A DNA stretch of 5,532 nt from Alphaproteobacteria bacterium. GTDB lineage: Bacteria > Pseudomonadota > Alphaproteobacteria > Micavibrionales > Micavibrionaceae. A model generated the notes under the pieces. It was not told the origin of the DNA. It saw nothing but the letters and a program-made list of their open reading frames with translations, and made no database searches. Shown piece by piece: positions 5,494-5,532 of the stretch. A program made the position numbers and the translations under genes. The stretch lies in the NCBI GenBank assembly GCA_030427765.1, contig JAUICS010000120.1, positions 1 to 5,532 of the forward strand, in the 5' to 3' direction. Position 1 is the first letter of the stretch. Every line of letters begins with the position of its first letter.

Positions 5494-5509
5494 TTTTAAG
5501 TACTTAAAA
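5494..5509. promoter_or_regulatory. Perfect 16-bp palindrome, possible operator
   Basis: TTTTAAGT followed by ACTTAAAA is a perfect 16-bp palindrome in AT-rich DNA near the right edge. It could be a repressor site for a gene starting beyond the window. In DNA this AT-rich, chance is a real alternative. The rest of 5300-5532 holds no gene I can support. Confidence 0.3.
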
Positions 5510-5532
5510 CATTTGCTATGCATATCAAAAGC

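Overview
This 5.5 kb window looks like alphaproteobacterial DNA of moderate GC. It has two halves, split by a tRNA-Asn gene at 2811-2885 (minus strand). The taxonomic guess rests on the overall look of the small metal-handling proteins and of the duplicated CtpA-type protease. It is an inference, not a measured result.

Left half (about 1-2810): every gene lies on the minus strand and has an exported or membrane product linked to metals. In transcription order they are a small Cys/His-rich exported CopL-like protein (2271-2621), a predicted small outer-membrane beta-barrel protein (1559-2200), a MerP-like periplasmic metal-binding (HMA) protein (1249-1545) and a MerT-like inner-membrane transporter (876-1259). 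The last two overlap by 11 bp. These four look like one operon and could form a route for metal from the outer membrane to the cytoplasm. After a gap of about 390 bp comes a separately promoted, extremely His-rich exported protein (53-487). No metal regulator, reductase or efflux pump is in view, so the metal (mercury, copper or other) cannot be fixed from this window.

The non-coding DNA of the left half is unusual. A 112-bp block next to the 3' end of the tRNA (2705-2816) recurs without gaps at 598-709, with 97 of 112 positions identical. The two copies bracket the four-gene operon. Each copy carries a hairpin followed by T5 on the minus strand, probably an intrinsic terminator. Beside these blocks, and again just downstream of the merT-like gene, lie imperfect palindromes whose arms match the T-arm of the neighbouring tRNA-Asn (13-15 bases identical). 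I read this as a tRNA-anchored accretion site: metal-gene modules inserted next to tRNA-Asn, each flanked by a copy of the tRNA 3' flank. No integrase is visible in the window.

The two leading minus-strand genes (2621 and 487) share a second oddity. Each has a sigma70-like promoter with a 17-bp spacer whose -10 box ends only 7-9 nt before the ATG, and neither has a Shine-Dalgarno sequence. Both may be read from leaderless or nearly leaderless mRNAs.

Right half (2886-5532): one large plus-strand gene (3118-5250) encodes an exported 710-residue S41/CtpA-family protease with a Ser520/Lys545 dyad. Its N-terminal half is a tandem duplication, with a period of about 160 residues, of the helical-plus-PDZ module that is normally single. 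It ends in a strong intrinsic terminator (5272-5297). The last 230 bp hold only AT-rich intergenic DNA with a second hairpin and a perfect 16-bp palindrome.
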